A DNA stretch of 64,000 nt from Cotesia glomerata (taxonomy: Eukaryota > Arthropoda > Insecta > Hymenoptera > Braconidae), in assembly GCF_020080835.1 (NCBI RefSeq), contig NC_058159.1, positions 24,772,474 to 24,836,473 on the forward strand, read 5' to 3'. This document shows positions 48,606-61,215 of the stretch, piece after piece (the first letter of the stretch is position 1; the number at the start of each line of letters is the position of its first letter). Both the position numbers and the translations under genes were made by a program. The notes beneath the pieces are model-generated. The model made no database searches and had not been told where the DNA came from. It saw only the letters and a program-made list of their open reading frames with translations.

Positions 48606-49531
48606 TGCGGCCGTCTCTTACATTGGGCCTTAAACGTTTTTTCTAAATTGTTGTTATTATTGTTAATGTAAGCGATGGCTTAAAATAAAACGTTCTCTTT
48701 TATTTATCAGTACAATATAATATAATATATTATCTGTACACATATAAATAAAAAATTTAATATCAACAATAGTGGGGAAAGACGGCATTGTTGAACAGTG
48801 TATGCTGGTTGTCTTGGCAGCTGTTCTGGTGGCTGACTACGGCATACTGTATAGGTAACAGCTAAAGAAAAGCTAAGTGGAACTGAAAAACTCTGGATTG
48901 CACCTTTATTCGACGCCATTACAACCGAATAGCATTTACCATCTACCCAGCATACCATTCCTAAGTTAAACAAAGTGAAATGTGCGAATTTGAAAATCAC
49001 AAACTTAACTGATGAAGGCGTTTCATTTATTAGTGTGAAACGTTTTTAGTTTTTATCTTATTATCATCTGCAAAATTAAGCAAATTTATTATTTTACTCA
49101 ATCATGCTTTTATATTGACTTAAAATTTTAAATTTATTTTAGTTTTGTTTATTATTTTAAAAGTGTTTTACAATTTATTTATTATATACTCACAACTGTT
49201 TGGATTTGAGTTCATCTGAAGGGTATGTTCTCATATTATTTTTTAAGTAATAACACTTATACCATTTAAATAAAATCTCACCTTCTATTTTTGTTATCTA
49301 TTTATCGGTTATCTTGTTGCTGGTTGAAGAATTTACAACCAAATATTTCAAAATATTTAGCTTATCAATCGGCAAATGTTTAATTAGTGTTAACCAATGC
49401 TCCAGTTAAAACAGATGGTTGCCTCATAATCAAGAAAAAAGTAAAAAATATACAAACTGAAATATGTACTGACGATAAGATTAAAAAATCTTGAACTTTA
49501 CGATTTAAAAACTTTAAAAATATATTTTGGT
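48606..49531. repeat. Long dispersed repeat, copy 1 (direct duplicate of 61216-62141)
   Basis: About 930 bases nearly identical to 61216-62141 in the same orientation, starting near AATGTAAGCGATGGCTTAAA. On the minus strand both copies keep an open frame of 80-97 residues containing FTLFNLGMVCWVDGKCYSVV. The similarity ends at TATATTTTGGTA. No terminal inverted repeats were found. A motif TACTCACAACTGTTTGGA occurs inside (49188) and again outside the second copy (61199). Confidence 0.8.
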
Positions 49532-52245
49532 AGATGACTGAAGCCCCTAAAATGAAAGAATCAAAATAAAAAAAAGAGCCTGCCTTCCAATTGACGCAGC
49601 CATATGTAGCGTTTTTTTATCGTTTTTAAAATTAATAAAAAAATATGAAACATAACGACAAAAGGAAGGGGGCGTGAATAAATTTTAAATAATAGTATGA
49701 CTGTATCATATGACTACATATGCATACATAAATATATGTATATATGTGCGTTTCCTGGCCTCACCTTTATACAAAGAACGTGGGTTTTGTATTTACAATT
49801 TACAAGCTATACAAGGGGACTTTGTTGGTATCTTCCTTTTTTATCACTCATTCCCGTTTGTTGGTGCTGTCTCTATTACACTATCGAATGTACGCTGTTG
49901 CCACGCGCGGAATTAAATAACAAAAAAACCAGGAGCGGCATATGTGAAAGTTTTTAAAATTAACATTAAATAGTTAAAATAATAATGTTTAAAAGTATTT
50001 TACTCATTCCTAGAATTTGAAAGTTAAGAAGATTTACATCTGCCGGAATCAGCTCAGACATTGCGTTGAATTTGGACTTTTTTAATTCAAATAAGTTTCA
50101 TTGAGTTGGCAATTGAGCCAATTGACCCTACATTCTTCATTTTTAAATGTAATGGGTTTTATTTTTTAATCATTTTCTTTTTCTTGCTCCGTACTGAGAA
50201 AAATTTTATCTATCTTTATCATTGAATTCTGTTTAAACTGGTATTGAAGATAGAAGGATCGACAAATGCTACTTCAGTGGAATTCCATTCTAAAATCACT
50301 GGTCTTCTCGCGTCACTTGCCTGTAGTCTGTAGCTGTGTTGGCCCCGGTTTTGAATGCCTGTAATATATAAATACATATAAATTTTCTTTGTCGGTATGG
50401 TTATTTAGTAAGAGTGTGTTAGTACCTGTCTGGCGCCTTATGGTACATACTAAGGAAAGATAAGCCGTGATCACGCTTTGAGAACGTGAACATATGAAAT
50501 GACTAACTTTAAATATCCATGTATAAGGTATATATGGGTAAATATGTCCATTAACATATTTACATATTTCAGAACCGAAGATAGAAAATAGTCAACCTGA
50601 ATCAAAATAAAAAATGATGATGAATAGTGCTTAAGATTAATGCAAAATTTAACTAAACTTAAAATCTGGCAACGCTGTAATGAATAAAGGAAGAGCGAGG
50701 TACCAGGGCCGTATTTTTCATAGTCTGGAACGCTGAGACTGAAACTTATATAAAATGAAACTTGTGTAGTACATATAGTACGTCCGTAGTATATAGTACA
50801 CAGTTAGTATAATGTTTGGACGACTGGACGTTTGAACTGAACTTGGCGCCAGACTCTATCGAGTCTGTGGATATGCAATGAACTACTATAATGAGTAAAC
50901 GGTACGAGAACATGAAAGAGTGGGAAAAGAAATATCTAGAGGGCAATGCGATAGAAGAGGAAGAAAAAGGACAAACGATGCTTTCTGAGGCCGTTTTCGT
51001 ATGAGGCTCATTGTATGAGTGCCAGCTGTGCTGTGTCGTTAAACGTGAAACAAGGTTGACTGGAAAATGGATTATTGTACATTTTTGTTATAACTTATGT
51101 TGATTGTTATTAATATTATTATTATTTTTATGTATGTGTACGTGTTACTGTTGTTAGTATGGTCAGCTGTTTTTTGTTATAAGCATTTGAAGGTTAGATT
51201 TTTGTATATATTTATTATACATACTGATAACACCAGCAATGTTTTTTATTTCTAAATTAACAAATGATGATAATTACTACAAAAGTAGCTGACGTTGAAT
51301 AATTTTTTGGAGTTTAAGTAACATTATTTTTCAACAAGAATAGCGATCAAGAGTGTAGATTAAAATTTTTAAAAATTCTTTGCCTCTAAAAATAACAGGC
51401 ACTGGATTATTTATAATTTTGATGATTAATTACATGAAAAAAAAAAAAAAAAAAAAAAAAATTATTTTATTACTTCACAATTTTTTATATCATTATTGAG
51501 TAAAAAAATGTATTTTAATTGTCTTTGTTTCTATTTTTAGAAAAACAATTGAATTAAGTGTAATTAATCTTAACCTGACGCGCAACGCTTTGACAATTGA
51601 ACTATAATCAATTTAGTTACAAAATATATGAAATTAAGTAAATTACTAAATTACTTTCAGTAAAGCAATGAATGTCAATAAAAATAAACGCAGCGTGGGC
51701 GTAGCATGGGGTACATATACACACATATCTGTATACATCCACATATAAGAACTTGTAATGATGGGAAAAATTAAGATCTGGGAGGGATTCGACGCGCAAT
51801 CTAAGACGTAGTTACGCCCGCGTGGATTTGAATTGCCTTGAACAACAATCTAAATTTTAGTCAGTTGATGTCAGACCAGTCAGACTAAGAAATGACGCAC
51901 ATTAATGCTGTTTTTGTCGAAATGTTTTGTATACGTTTTATCGCTAATATTTTTGATTATATTTGACATTTATTAGTACGTATATTAGTTCCTAATTAAT
52001 TTTTTTATATTTAATGAGTTAGTTTAAATTAATCATTATATTTGGGTCATAACAAAGAAATTAATGTCAGAATAACCTCTGTTTTAATTGGAAATTTACT
52101 TTTATTTACCGTTACATTAGATTAGTGGAATAATAATTATCTAATCACATCACAAAAAAAAAAAAAAAAAAAAAAAAAAGAAAAAAAAATACAATTAAAC
52201 AATTATCTAGCGATATACTAATCGAAAAATAATTTGTGATTACAG
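49532..52245. other. Upstream region of the DIAP1-type IAP
   Basis: About 2.7 kb with no supported coding exon. A splice acceptor at 52245 shows that the DIAP1-type gene has an upstream 5' UTR exon somewhere to the left. The GC-richer, purine-rich stretch 50690-51060 is the best candidate for promoter and first exon, with a possible donor at about 51055 (ACAAG before GTTGAC), but this is unproven. Poly-A tracts lie near 51436-51460 and 52155-52188. Confidence 0.35.
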
Positions 52246-52332
52246 AAATTGAAATTCAAAGTGTCTGATTTAGTTATTGAAACAAGAAATAAATTATTGT
52301 CACCTGCAGCATCATTTTCATCTTCATCAAAA

Positions 52333-53631
52333 ATGACGGACTTTATTAGAAATAATCTGCGTGAGAACTTGCATAATTTAAAGTCTACGGCAAATCTGCG
52401 ACTTCCGTCAATTCAGCCGGCGTCGCAGTTACCTAACAATAATAATAACAACAACAATAATATCTCGTCCGACGAAGTGGATAATCGCGAGTTTCCACGG
52501 GCAGATTACCGCCTGGAGTCTGTGAGACTGCAGAGCTACACCAATTGGCCTCTGAGCTTCATGGACCCTGCGAAATTGGCAGCCGCTGGATTCTACTATA
52601 CGGGCCACAATGACGATGCCAAATGCTTCGAATGTGGGATCGTAATACGCGAGTGGGTAGAGGGCGACAACCCGATGTCGGATCACCAGCGTTGGCAGTC
52701 CAATTGCCGTTTCGTAAGAAAATTGCCCTGTGGTAACGTGCCGATTGGTGTTGATCCAAGTACCGTTCCGTCAGTGAGTCCTAGAAGCCGTGACGTATGC
52801 GGTCGTTATGGAGATGAATTCCGGCCTGACGCATCGCCAGACTTTCGTTCTGGCCAGACAGAATTCCAGTTTCCCAGTTCTGCTAAGTTGGGAAGTCAAA
52901 ACCTCGCCCAGCCCAAAGGACCGGCACATCCGGAATTCGCGAGTTACGACGCCAGATTAAAAAGTTTTGAATCATGGCCCAAATCTATGCCACAAACCAA
53001 GGACCAACTTGCTGACGCTGGCTTCTACTACACCGGCACTGGTGACCAAACTATCTGCTATCACTGTGGCGGTGGGTTGAATGACTGGGAGCCCAAGGAC
53101 GATCCATGGTTCCAGCACGCCAAGTGGTTCAAAAAGTGCTACTACGTCCTAATGGTCAAAGGCCAAGACTTCATCAAAAGCGTCATTGGTCAGCCTGTCG
53201 CACCACCTTCTCGTGAGGTAATTATCGTATTTATTTATTTATTTACTTATTTATTAGTTGATCTACAAAAAGATATTAATGATAAGAAGAAATGTACATT
53301 TGATTAATTAATAAGTTGATTGTTTTATTTATGTTTATTGTAGGAGACGATGCAGATGAATTTGTCCAGCTACATTGAAAAATTAAAGCCACCAGCGAGT
53401 ATTGAGAAACCAGAAGAAGAACCCGAGAAGAAACCGGAGGCAGAAGTTAAGCCGGTCAACAAGAATGCGGATGACGCCCGTATGTGCAAAATTTGCTATA
53501 ACGATGTATTGGGGGTGGTGTTTCTGCCTTGCAGACACATGGTGGCTTGTACTAGGTGCGCGGCGAGTATGACTTCTTGTCCGGTGTGTAGAGAGCCCGT
53601 CAGTATGACAGTACGTGCTATAATATCTTAG
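52333..53631 (+). CDS. Diap1: Inhibitor of apoptosis, two BIR + RING (DIAP1 type)
   Basis: Exons 52333-53217 (after an acceptor at 52245) and 53344-53631; phase 0; 390 residues. I chose ATG 52333: the frame is open upstream to the acceptor but has no earlier ATG. BIR1 (about 64-130) and BIR2 (about 200-268) keep all zinc ligands (CFECGIVIREW ... DHQRWQSNCRF; CYHCGGGLNDW ... QHAKWFKKCYY). A Glu/Pro/Lys linker leads to a RING (CKIC ... CRHMVACTRC ... CPVCR). The length and the two-BIR plus RING layout match Drosophila DIAP1 (thread), the ubiquitin ligase that blocks initiator and effector caspases. An Asn run (about residues 35-43) is microsatellite-encoded. The BIR-rich exon is unusually GC-rich for the window. 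Confidence 0.95.
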
Positions 53632-56600
53632 TACCTTTACATCAGCACTATTCATTATATCCTAAAATTATTATCTATGTAAAAATTTTAAAATTTAAAA
53701 TTAAGATATTTAAATTTAATAGTAATTGAAAATTATTTGAAAAAATTAAATTTAATCAAATGAAATTACCGCGTGACTCATGACGTCTTGTATGCGGGTA
53801 AAATTCTATGCCAATTTGAGATATAATTTTCTTTTGATGTGAAGAAATGATAAATAATATATAAGGTAAAAGCCCCAATATATGATCATGTATATTTGTG
53901 AATATAGATATACAAATACATGGAGTGATCATATACTGGTACGTGATCATCTATTGGGGCTTTTACCTTATACATGAGAATAAAACTTGCAGTAATGCAT
54001 TGTTCGTAAGATAATGAGACATTACTAAGTCGAAAACTATTTGCCTTGTAATAAATGTCTTATGTAAAGAATATAATTACAATTAATAATTAAAAAAAAA
54101 TAATAATAATAACAATAATCAATTGAAACGTTTACCCTTAAAATTATAAAAATTGAATTTTTTTTTAAATTTGTGTCTTGAGTTTGTTAATATTATTTTT
54201 GTATTTATGGATTAATTTAAAAAATTAGATTTTAAAAATTTTTTTTGATATTCGTTTAGATATCTAAGTACCATAGAATTGTACCTGCATAATGACATCT
54301 AGTCATGATAGTATTACGCGTTACAAATCCGAAAAATAATTTATTTATTTTTTTTGTCGAAAGTTTTTTCTTTGTTTAATCGTTTAGAAATAATAAAAGA
54401 AATGAAAATACACTTGGTTCATTATCATTTGTATATGTGATTATTATTATTATTATTATTATTGTTATTATTATTATTATTCAGAATTCAATTAGCGTTG
54501 AATAAACTAACCGGAAGCGCCATAAATTAAATGGTAATTTAATAAAAAACTTATGTCGAAATGAACAGAAGTCAGATTTCAATTCCAATGACAGTTCTTT
54601 CAAAAGAAAAACTAAATAAAATGTATAAGGTACAAGATATTAATGAATAAAATGAAAATTTATTTTGTTTAAACTTATTGTTTATTTCAGTTTTTAAGAA
54701 ATTTTTTATTAATTACCTATTAAGAAATTACAATTATAATAGTAATAATAGCAGTAGTGATAAAATCACAGTGACATGAGATTTTTATAATGAATAACAT
54801 AAATTAACAAAGTGGACAATTATGTCTACGCCAGTGAAAGATTCGGTTTAACGATAACCGATTTAAAAATGTGAATTGTGACTCATGAAAAGGAATAAAT
54901 CAGACTAAAACGCGTCATAACACGCTGAGTTTTCGAAAACATTATTATTGCTATTATTATTATTATTATTTTAAATTTACATAATGTGTATATTTGTATC
55001 ATTTCTCTTACATAACATTATGAAAAATGTTCCAACGGCCAATCCTACAAGCATCATATAAGTTGCCATTTTATACAATTAAAATAACGCATGAAAATAG
55101 TATTGAAGTAATTTAGAAATAAATACTTTGAACTTATGATTAAATTGTTTTATAAGAACTCTTCTAGCAATAAGAAATAGTAATTTAGATTATCTTTTTT
55201 TTTATGATTATATGGGCTTAGCGGGTAATAAAAGAAAATCATGTTTTGTAATATAAGAATTTTACTCTTAGTTTAATTCGCAAGTGATCTAGTGATTTTA
55301 TGTGACTTATAATATCGTAATATTTTTTTTTTTAAATAAATACACTCATCTTAAATTATCTGCTATTGTAAGAAAAACAATGCAATTAATTATTAATAGA
55401 AACAAATTGAAATTCAAAATAAATTTAATAATAATTTTATTTTGTACTTGGTGAAATAGTTAATGATGTTATTTAGTGGCGATTATTATGATATTTTACA
55501 ATTAAATTTCAATATACCGCCAACAAAACAATTAAGTACTGAAAGAAAGCTTCACGAATAATTTATTTGTAATAAAAGCGTACGTGCAATTAGATTGATT
55601 TGAATTTCATAAAATCCGATTTAAATAAGAGTAGTTTTGTATTTTGCTTTTGCGAAATCAGCTAAAATTTATTTGCAACATGATACTGAATATAAAAATA
55701 ACTAGGACGCATTAAATTACAGACAACGTAATAAAAATGAATTCATTTGAGAATATTAGTTAAAAAATAAAAATGAATTAAACACCGTACTGGTCCGTGA
55801 AGTTTTCATATTTATCGTATTTTTTTATTGTATATTTTAAACTAATGGAAACTATATATTATTTATAAATTTTTTTTTGTAATCCTTTTAAACTAATAAT
55901 TGAGGAGTAATTTTTATTAAAAATTTTAAGCATATTGGTGCCGGGAATAGAAAAATTACTTAGTTTTTTTTTAATAATTCTAACACTAAACAAATGATAT
56001 ACACTGTATACAATTTTTAATATAAATTGTAGAATTAATGATTAAAATAATTATACGATAGATTTTAATATTAATAATTAAATATTTACTGACAGTATTT
56101 TTTTTTTATAAATAATTCCGTTTAGAATTTCTTTTATTAACAAATTGAAGTTATTTTCGTCTTTGAAGAACATTATCAAACAAATTAATAATGAACTAAT
56201 CAATAATTGATTTAATAATTTAATTTATAAACTCTAAAAAATGAAAAAAAAAATATGGGTGTAATGAATCTATGCGCGAAATTTATATGCATCGTAATAT
56301 CTCTTTTGAAATGTTAATTTTAGAAAACTTTCATAATTTCTATTTTCATTAATTTATATAAATGAAAACAAATAACTTACATAAACTGTTTTATGTAAAA
56401 TTCTGAAGACTCGGCAGATTCACAGAATAAGGAAGTTATTATGAGAGTTACAAAGCAGCATTTTTAGGAAGCATATTGCGATGTGGAGAAAATTTATTTA
56501 GAGATGCGCTTAAACTAAAAAAAAATCATAGCATATCACGTAATATTTTTAACTATTCATTAACAGAAAAAAAGTATTGTCGATATGAAATAACATCGTC

Positions 56601-57000
56601 AAAATAACATTAATAGATAAATATAGATATATAAATTTATGATATAAAATGTATAGAAAAACAAAAATACTAATGATTTATAAATAATAAAAGTATAAGG
56701 AAATATTTAATGTTGAGTAAACCGTGTTGCATCTGCTATTAATTTCTGTACAAATGAAAATTTCTGTTAATGAATTATATAAATAACTATTAATTCTTTT
56801 TTATAATGCATTGTATGTATCATTTAATCATCTGTACATGTATAATTACATATTAAAAATAAATCAGTTTTCATAAACTGAATAAAATTTACAGGATAAC
56901 TCTAATTATTTAATTAAATATATATATCCTCAATAATACGTATAATGTAAAGATTAAAAAAGTAGTAGCGAAACGAGTCTTAAAAGGACTCCGAGGTACG
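53632..57000. other. DIAP1-type 3' UTR and intergenic AT-rich DNA
   Basis: No coding frame is seen. It includes a 105-base TIR element (53864-53968), a (TTA)n/(ATT)n microsatellite at about 54440-54481, and a similar one near 54943-54970. The rest is A/T-rich without visible structure. Confidence 0.45.
53864..53968. mobile_element. 105-base MITE, TA-flanked
   Basis: Inverted ends: left AGGTAAAAGCCCCAATATAT, right complement of AGGTAAAAGCCCCAATAGAT, continuing into GATCA on both sides; TA outside each end. The tip resembles that of the FAM98 intron element (GGGTAAATACCCCAATAGAT). Confidence 0.78.
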
Positions 57001-57124
57001 CCCTTTGAGCAGCATTCCCGGGCTGGTTTGTTTTATTTTAATTTTATAAATTAATCTTAAAGAAAAAAGTGCACCAGGATGAACCGGTATCCCAAGAGTT
57101 TGTGTGGATGCTGTATCATATCCT

Positions 57125-57278
57125 GTACAGTCAACGCTCTCTGTATTTGACTCGCCCGTACAGGACCATTCTCTGTATTTGACTCGTCCTTGTCCATAAG
57201 AGCTGTGTAAAATCGTCAAATATAGAGGAAGAATGTGGTCAAATACAGAGAGGTCCAATACAGAGAGCGTCGACTGTA
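57125..57278. mobile_element. 154-base MITE with iterated CTCTGTATTTGAC motif, copy 1
   Basis: Begins TACAGTCAACGCTCTCTGTA and ends with the near-complement (CAGAGAGCGTCGACTGTA). The motif CTCTGTATTTGAC (or its complement) appears five times within 154 bases. TA at each tip and the CAG start resemble pogo/Tigger ends. No coding. Confidence 0.78.
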
Positions 57279-58118
57279 AAGACTGAAGCAAACTGGAGAA
57301 AAGCCCGATGCCTGATGGAGGCATACGTAAGATCTGTGTTTGGTCTTTGGTCTCGGTCAGCCCTTACATTCCATTTGACTCGAGGACTCGTGGGAACAGT
57401 CCGCACAGACTAACACAGCGTGTGTCTTAAGTACAGCAAAGTATTATATTAAACAAGCAGCGAGAGCATATGAGTTGAGGTTCAGAGTAGAGGAGAGTTA
57501 AGTTTCAGAGAGAACAATCTCCATGGCCTGTATTGGGTATGGCTGTAATAGCAGCAGCCTCTCTCACGGGTCCATGTACTTTATACTATACTTTGTACAA
57601 TCTTGTTCAGCTCTCTCTCTCTCTCTCTTTTTATCCCGTGTCAGTTCGTTCAAGCCTGTTTATATCTACTTACACTCACGTTCAGAGGGTATTTATAATT
57701 TTACTTGTGTATGTCTGTGCACGTATACTTGGAATAGAGAGTTTGCTGTTCAACAGTCAACACCCGGATTCATTCATGTATTACCAGCAATATCCGGTCG
57801 CGCATTCCACTAGAATGAAGGCATCGCAATCCTCATTCCAATATATAATAACATTCTATTGACTATCATCTTTCACAAATATTATTGCGTTAGAAAATAT
57901 TATTTTTTACATAAATTTATCTTGATTTTGTGACTTGGTAACTTGCCTTTTGGGTTTATGTTGAAAATTTTAAAATATCTTTATTATTGAGGAAATGTAC
58001 ATTCATTTATTTTCATGAGTAGTTTTGGTTTTACATTAATGACAGAATAAGAATTCTATCAAAGCCAAATATTTATCAATTATCAATCGAATTCAACAAG
58101 ATCTTCAATAAACTATAG
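57279..58118. other. Intergenic; nothing supported
   Basis: Mixed composition with a short (CT)n run near 57609-57630. Two overlapping open frames on the plus strand (57523-57862) show no domain and probably arise by chance. Confidence 0.35.
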
Positions 58119-58296
58119 TACTGAAATCAGCAGACATCTGACAAATTTATCGATTGTTAATAAAAATTCATTATGAAAAAAAAATAGTTTTAAATAATGA
58201 TAATAATTTAGTTTAGTTTAGTTTAATTTAGTTTCATAATAATTTAGTCGTTATAAAAATAAAAAAAAAATTGATAGATGTCTTTTAATTTCAGTT
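58119..58296. mobile_element. MITE, CTGAAGTTAGCAGACA family, copy 2
   Basis: Left tip CTGAAATCAGCAGACATCTG and right tip complement of CTGAAATTAAAAGACATCTA; interior AT-rich. Same family as 22561-22744. Confidence 0.65.
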
Positions 58297-58828
58297 TCAT
58301 GGAAAAACTGTGTATTTTCCGCTTATATTAGATGAAATTATAGCTTTCGGCTCTTGGTTGATTTTAATTGTCAATTGATTTGAAAAATATTCGTTATTTA
58401 TCACCATTTTGTATTCATGCAATTAAAATTCTATGGAATAAAACAAAATTTTCCCAACTGTAGAATATTCTGAAACAAAAATATAATTCTCAGCAGTATA
58501 TCTGTACTGTCATACAATACTTACAGTTGATTTTTGAACCGTCTTCCAGACTTGTTTATCAGATATATATTATTTCTTACATGACGGCACTACAAGGTTT
58601 CTTAGAATATTTCTTCCGAATATTTCTGTCAGTGTCCGTAATGTTTATTTTGAATGTCAGTGTCTTGATTCTTGAGTATTCCAAATAATAATTCTGAAAA
58701 TAGCCAACTAGACATCTGGAAATTATATTATTTTTATTAGTTGACTGTCTATTATTAAAAAAAATTATTCAAAACACATGCATAAAGTTGTGTAATATAA
58801 AAGTGCTTAGCAGACATAACATTTTCTA

Positions 58829-59190
58829 TCTTCCCGCTAAGAAAAGTAAAAATTTTCGAAAATCGAGACGTTATTGATTTTACAGTCAACGCTCTCTGTA
58901 TTTGACTCGCCCGTACAGGACCATTCTCTGTATTTGACTCGTCCTTGTCCATAAGATCCATAAGATTCATAAGATCCATAAGAAGAGCTGTGTAAAATCG
59001 TCAAATACAGAGGAAGAATGTGGTCAAATACAGAGAGCGGTCAAATACAGCGAGGTCCAATACAGAGAGCTTTCTAGGACCTCAAAACGTCAAGATCTGA
59101 TGAGAAATCGATTTTCAAAAAACGAGGTAAAACCAATAACTTCCCGATTTTTGAAAATTTTCAATTTTTTTAGCGGGAAATTAAAAATTA
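58829..59190. mobile_element. Nested insertion: CTTCCCGC repeat interrupted by a Tigger-like MITE
   Basis: The dispersed CTTCCCGC repeat is seen at 58829-58880 and again at 59071-59190 (CTAGGACCTCAAAACGTCAA onward). Between them sits copy 2 of the CTCTGTATTTGAC MITE (58881-59070). The MITE here has an extra run of CCATAAGATTCATAAGAT-type units near 58948-58985 and has lost its right tip. Confidence 0.72.
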
Positions 59191-59439
59191 TACAGATCAA
59201 ACTTGAAAGTTTTTGTTTTTGTTTTTTTTTTTTAAAAAAAAAAACCGAAAATTTCTTGATGCTCGAAATTAAAAATTTTTGTCTTTCTCTATGTAAACAT
59301 TTGATCTTAGAAACGGAAGCGTCCCTTAACATTTTGCAAGTCATTTTTTGTCGCTAATTCTTTTTTTGCAATAATAATTTCAGTCAGTTTTTTTGACAAA
59401 ATTTTTTTGTTTACTCGTATTTCTTCAATACTTAGAAAT

Positions 59440-60285
59440 TACTAAAACGGTATTTTTTTTATGACTGAGATGAATTTAAAAAAAAAAAAATGTCATTCGG
59501 CCTCACCCGAAATGGAAGGTAACTTTCATGTGATATGAGATTTTCTTTATTTATGTTATTTAATTTGTTCAATAACAAATGTTTATGTAATTTTTAAATT
59601 TTCAATCCGCGATAACTTTTAAACGAGTTAACCGATTATCACGTAGTTGACAACAGTCGATGCAGTTTTTTTAATTCTATGATGAATTTCAAACAGTGAA
59701 TTGATCGGATAAAAAATTTCGGAATTTGTTTGAAAAAAACGCTTTTTTCGATTTTTTTCGTCAACGATATCTCACAAATGAATCAAGCGATTTTAACCGG
59801 TCCGGCGGCGATCGACGTAGTTTTTTGATGTTAAGAGCTGATTAGTTTTTGGAATCGGTCGGTAAAGCTGTTCAAAAGTCATTCTAAAAAAACCACATTT
59901 GAAAAAAAGTTAATTATTTTCAAATTTTTCAATGGCCTATAAAATTAATAAAAATCTTCATAACGTATAAGTGTTATAGGTCAAATTGAAGGTAATATAA
60001 TCAGCTTCACCATGAAACTTTCAGAAATGAGCTCTTTTCTGTCAGTCAAAAGTTATTCACGGTTAAAGTTACAAAACTTGAATTTTACAAAATTTTGAAA
60101 ATTTTAAATGGCCGCCATTTCTAAACTAATTGACCGATTTTACTCATCTTCGAACTCGACCTCGGTAATTACCCAAAAAATATGTGTACCAAGTTTCATC
60201 AAGATCGGTTGAAAACTTTTCGAGATATCCTGATGACAAGGCTGGTTATATTACACACACACACATATATATATATATATAAATT
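59440..60285. repeat. Dispersed repeat with TTTTAAACGAGTTAACCGAT module and CA/TA tail
   Basis: Holds the segment AACTTTTAAACGAGTTAACC, ACGATATCTCACAAATGAAT and GCGATCGACGTAG, all with relatives inside the 30-33 kb element, and ends in a (CA)n(TA)n microsatellite at about 60254-60281. Non-coding. Confidence 0.6.
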
Positions 60286-60479
60286 TTTTAACCAATGGTA
60301 TTTGTGGAACCTACTCGACTAATTATAACATATGATAGCGAAATCAGGTGAAAATTTCACCTTGAGGACTAATGCAATAGTTAGATTTCTAAAGAAATCT
60401 ACCTAAAAAGATAACATTATCTTTGCTTTTGAAAGACTTACTGGACTTGAAATAAAAAAAAAAAAAAAAATAGGAAAAC

Positions 60480-60816
60480 GGTTGACCTTAGAAGCTATCC
60501 CTGCAACTTCCCGCTAATTCCATACGTAAATGCTCAAAATTACACTTATTACGTTTTTAAGATCTTCGAGCTCAAGAATATAATTTTCGTGACATTTTGA
60601 GTTCTCCAAGCTCAAAAAGATAGCTGATCTGTGCTTTGACAGAGAGAGAGAGAGAGAGAGAAACACACAGACATACGGAAATCATCGCGGAAACATTCGG
60701 GGAAGCTTCCTAGGACCTCAAAACGTCAACATCTGTTGAAGACTTGATTTTCGAAAAAACCAATAACTTCCCGATTTTCGAAAATTTTCACTTTTCTTAG
60801 CGGGAAGTTAAAAATT
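60480..60816. mobile_element. Dispersed CTTCCCGC repeat, short copy
   Basis: Bounded by CAACTTCCCGCTAATTCC (60508) and TTAGCGGGAAGTTAAAA (ending 60816), inverted. Includes a (GA)n run at 60641-60661 where other copies have CA/GT. Confidence 0.72.
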
Positions 60817-61215
60817 ATCAAATAAATGGTCTCAAGTTAATTATTTTTAATTTTTGCTTGTTCTATATTTCTTTACGATTCATATGCGTAATCTGAAATA
60901 TATGTTGTTGTATTTGCAGGAAAATTCCTGATTAATTCAATTATAGCAATATTAAGCTATGTAGGACAATAATCTGCACCATTTTTTTTCAAGTAAATAG
61001 TTTTAATCATTTCCTTTTGAATTTCCCGCTCGCGGAGAAACACAAATTATTTTTGCGCATGCGTCTTTTGACACTGAATTCAAGTGGTGGGGCGAGGCTG
61101 TGGTAAGGATGTGTTATTGTGTTAGATACTCACGAACGAAAAGAGATAGCTGTCAGTAGTCTGTCTATAAGTGTCAGCTGCGGTTTTATCGTTTTTATAC
61201 TCACAACTGTTTGGA

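Noticed and set aside
48707..49000. Minus-strand 97-residue frame as a gene
   Set aside because: Part of a duplicated repeat; the second copy stops early, and no splice partners or signals were found.
54430..54990. Possible CRISPR-like or satellite array
   Set aside because: Only trinucleotide microsatellites; no spaced repeats.
57523..57862. Two overlapping 96-109 residue plus-strand frames
   Set aside because: Overlapping frames in a CT-rich region, no domain, no splice context.
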